Shown in pieces: positions 7,601 to 7,656 of a stretch of 7,656 nt of DNA. The position numbers and the translations under genes were made by a program. Under the pieces are notes generated by a model. The model did not search any database, had not been told where the DNA came from, and was given only the letters and a program-made list of their open reading frames with translations. This DNA is from an uncultured Barnesiella sp. (GTDB lineage Bacteria; Bacteroidota; Bacteroidia; Bacteroidales; Barnesiellaceae_A), in contig CAJGDT010000079.1 in assembly GCA_904502265.1 (NCBI GenBank), positions 1 through 7,656 of the forward strand. Direction: 5' to 3'. The number at the start of each line of letters is the position of its first letter. Position 1 is the first letter of the stretch.

Positions 7601-7656
7601 TTTAATGCCTACATCGAAGACTATCTTGTAGAGGCTAAGATGGAGTATGTAGAGAC
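4640..7656 (+). CDS. Large secreted multidomain protein: propeller-like, Fn3, choice-of-anchor J-like and CarboxypepD_reg-like domains (3'-truncated)
   Basis: Open from ATG 4640 for 1005 codons to the right edge with no stop, so the C-terminus is missing. A signal peptide is clear: MKK, a hydrophobic core, and likely cleavage after AVA at residue 20. The Cys at 10 has no lipobox, so it is not an evident lipoprotein. Residues 21-73 are polar and probably disordered. About 75-312 resembles a beta-propeller: four D-x-x-TG strand signatures end at G145, G200, G241 and G289, roughly one per blade. Two Fn3-like domains follow (about 319-414 and 418-515; the second has SITLSWDAV). About 519-670 is a choice-of-anchor J/cleaved-adhesin-like jelly-roll with a DANGDG acidic motif at 540-545 and DWLISPP. 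Two CarboxypepD_reg-like domains (about 673-754 and 755-837) show the expected GxV..D..G.P(L)A(N)A and TxxDGxYxI-type patterns. The remainder (838-1005) is a beta-rich region I cannot name. No catalytic motif is visible. The role is probably cell-surface binding or adhesion; a T9SS tail would be expected past the edge but is not seen. Confidence 0.92.
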   Translation, partial: MKKLTFAIVCALLASIIAVAQLSIEFSHTPIDMTDKVNERTTMKHEWNNARVANKDVTTRDNRQAPRQVEEVESIDIYGFVEYNVSDEAHRGLVKFNTTSPAKVTRVKSVSDWATAGAYAKEHYYIMAYDNSFNPVLSTIDIETGEVQTVTSCSLDGDYALQAFEMSYDVISRQMFMLANSQYDPEMYASALLTVDLNTGEQKYINKNLGRHFYAMAINAQGDMYGVDDSGMLCKIDKTTGAITDVADTGLSPFYRQSMDFDRETGIVYWAYSDTKRMGVLYTLDVTTGTVSMLGAIGGRDEQQVVGLHIPYSLYTPLAPSFVTGLNMIPHTGGELSVELNWTCPTTRIDGTELPSIDCVEISRNGTLVATLADATPGAFMSWSDTVDEPGVYTYMVQMVNEAGVGELRTVSAYVGHDLPAAVKGLKLDRTTPNSITLSWDAVTRGVNGGYIDEASLRYKVTRISDNTVLSTDLAECSIVDNGIVELGTYRYAIESYNVDGVGGVTTSGNIVNGPARSMPTFSNFDTKDPSEANLWSVGDANGDGVSFFWNYDDNYGFGAYYYQTYTMEQANDWLISPPTKFEAKTPYKIVVEAAPATADKVEQFSVYLIQNYNLATAMKVGETFDVNTYDMYRVDIDSVPAGVYQVCIRCTSNGVMSNYLSVYSVEMAVNGDGNIRGDVWDDSSRPVADVYVSLEGTEYGAYTDARGFFEIPNVPGGIYTINSTKMGYKSIPQTITVEALKDINVELDVVKRKAYTVSGKVHNEYGEPLANAQVKIEGYNNYLVNTAADGSYSITNVYEAETAYKHIVSKDFYVAANESIKIIDADMTIDAVLKDDILSPAVAYAAYDKETNKMQVEWSKSGIDEAVSVHSGQISYTFGASDGTFGTLIGVVCHEPIILESIDWFLLASDETINVVVLALDENGNVTGEELYVDDAAPNVQFNPTEYTFSQNVYAPQGCFIGLSTDEGFLDIVTTINTPEYPFVPQFNAYIEDYLVEAKMEYVE

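Noticed and set aside
1..7656. Defence system, CRISPR array, mobile element or phage module
   Set aside because: There are no direct-repeat arrays, transposase or integrase motifs, or terminal inverted repeats. The nucleases carry a signal peptide and sorting domains, so they act outside the cell and are not part of intracellular defence.

Overview
The window looks like a chromosomal segment from a member of the Bacteroidetes, most likely order Bacteroidales. The evidence is: two secreted proteins with type IX secretion (T9SS) type A-like C-terminal sorting domains, promoter cores of the TAnnTTTG class, AT-rich leaders without clear Shine-Dalgarno sites, and the protein families themselves (endonuclease I, lamin-tail, Fn3, choice-of-anchor J-like, CarboxypepD_reg-like). 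Genus cannot be fixed from this sequence. All genes are on the + strand and the window is densely coding. I see no CRISPR array, tRNA, rRNA, insertion sequence or recognisable defence system.

Layout. (1) 1-1349: the 3' part of a gene for a secreted endonuclease I-family nuclease. It is cut by the left edge and ends in a T9SS sorting domain. (2) 1372-4230: a complete 952-residue paralogue of the same nuclease only 22 bases downstream, probably in the same operon. It has a much longer tail containing a lamin-tail domain, Fn3 modules, a jelly-roll domain and a sorting domain. (3) 4287-4451: a 54-residue rubredoxin, probably from its own promoter, followed by a strong hairpin terminator. (4) 4640-7656: a large secreted multidomain protein. 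It runs open for 1005 codons to the right edge without a stop and is therefore incomplete. Its parts are a propeller-like N-terminal region, two Fn3 domains, a choice-of-anchor J-like domain, two CarboxypepD_reg-like domains and one further uncharacterised domain.

How the parts relate. The two nucleases would be exported across the inner membrane by signal peptide (seen directly only in the second) and across the outer membrane by T9SS. At the surface or outside the cell they would cut DNA or RNA, for nutrient scavenging or degradation of extracellular DNA. The large downstream protein is also exported but has its own promoter-like element and is separated by a terminator, so it is a neighbour and not an obvious partner. 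Rubredoxin is a cytoplasmic electron carrier and appears unrelated to the secreted proteins.

The most interesting structural point is that in both nucleases a second beta-sandwich domain (jelly-roll or lamin-tail) is inserted inside an Fn3 domain at apparently the same position, three times in total. Intergenic stretches are all short (22, 56 and 188 bases).
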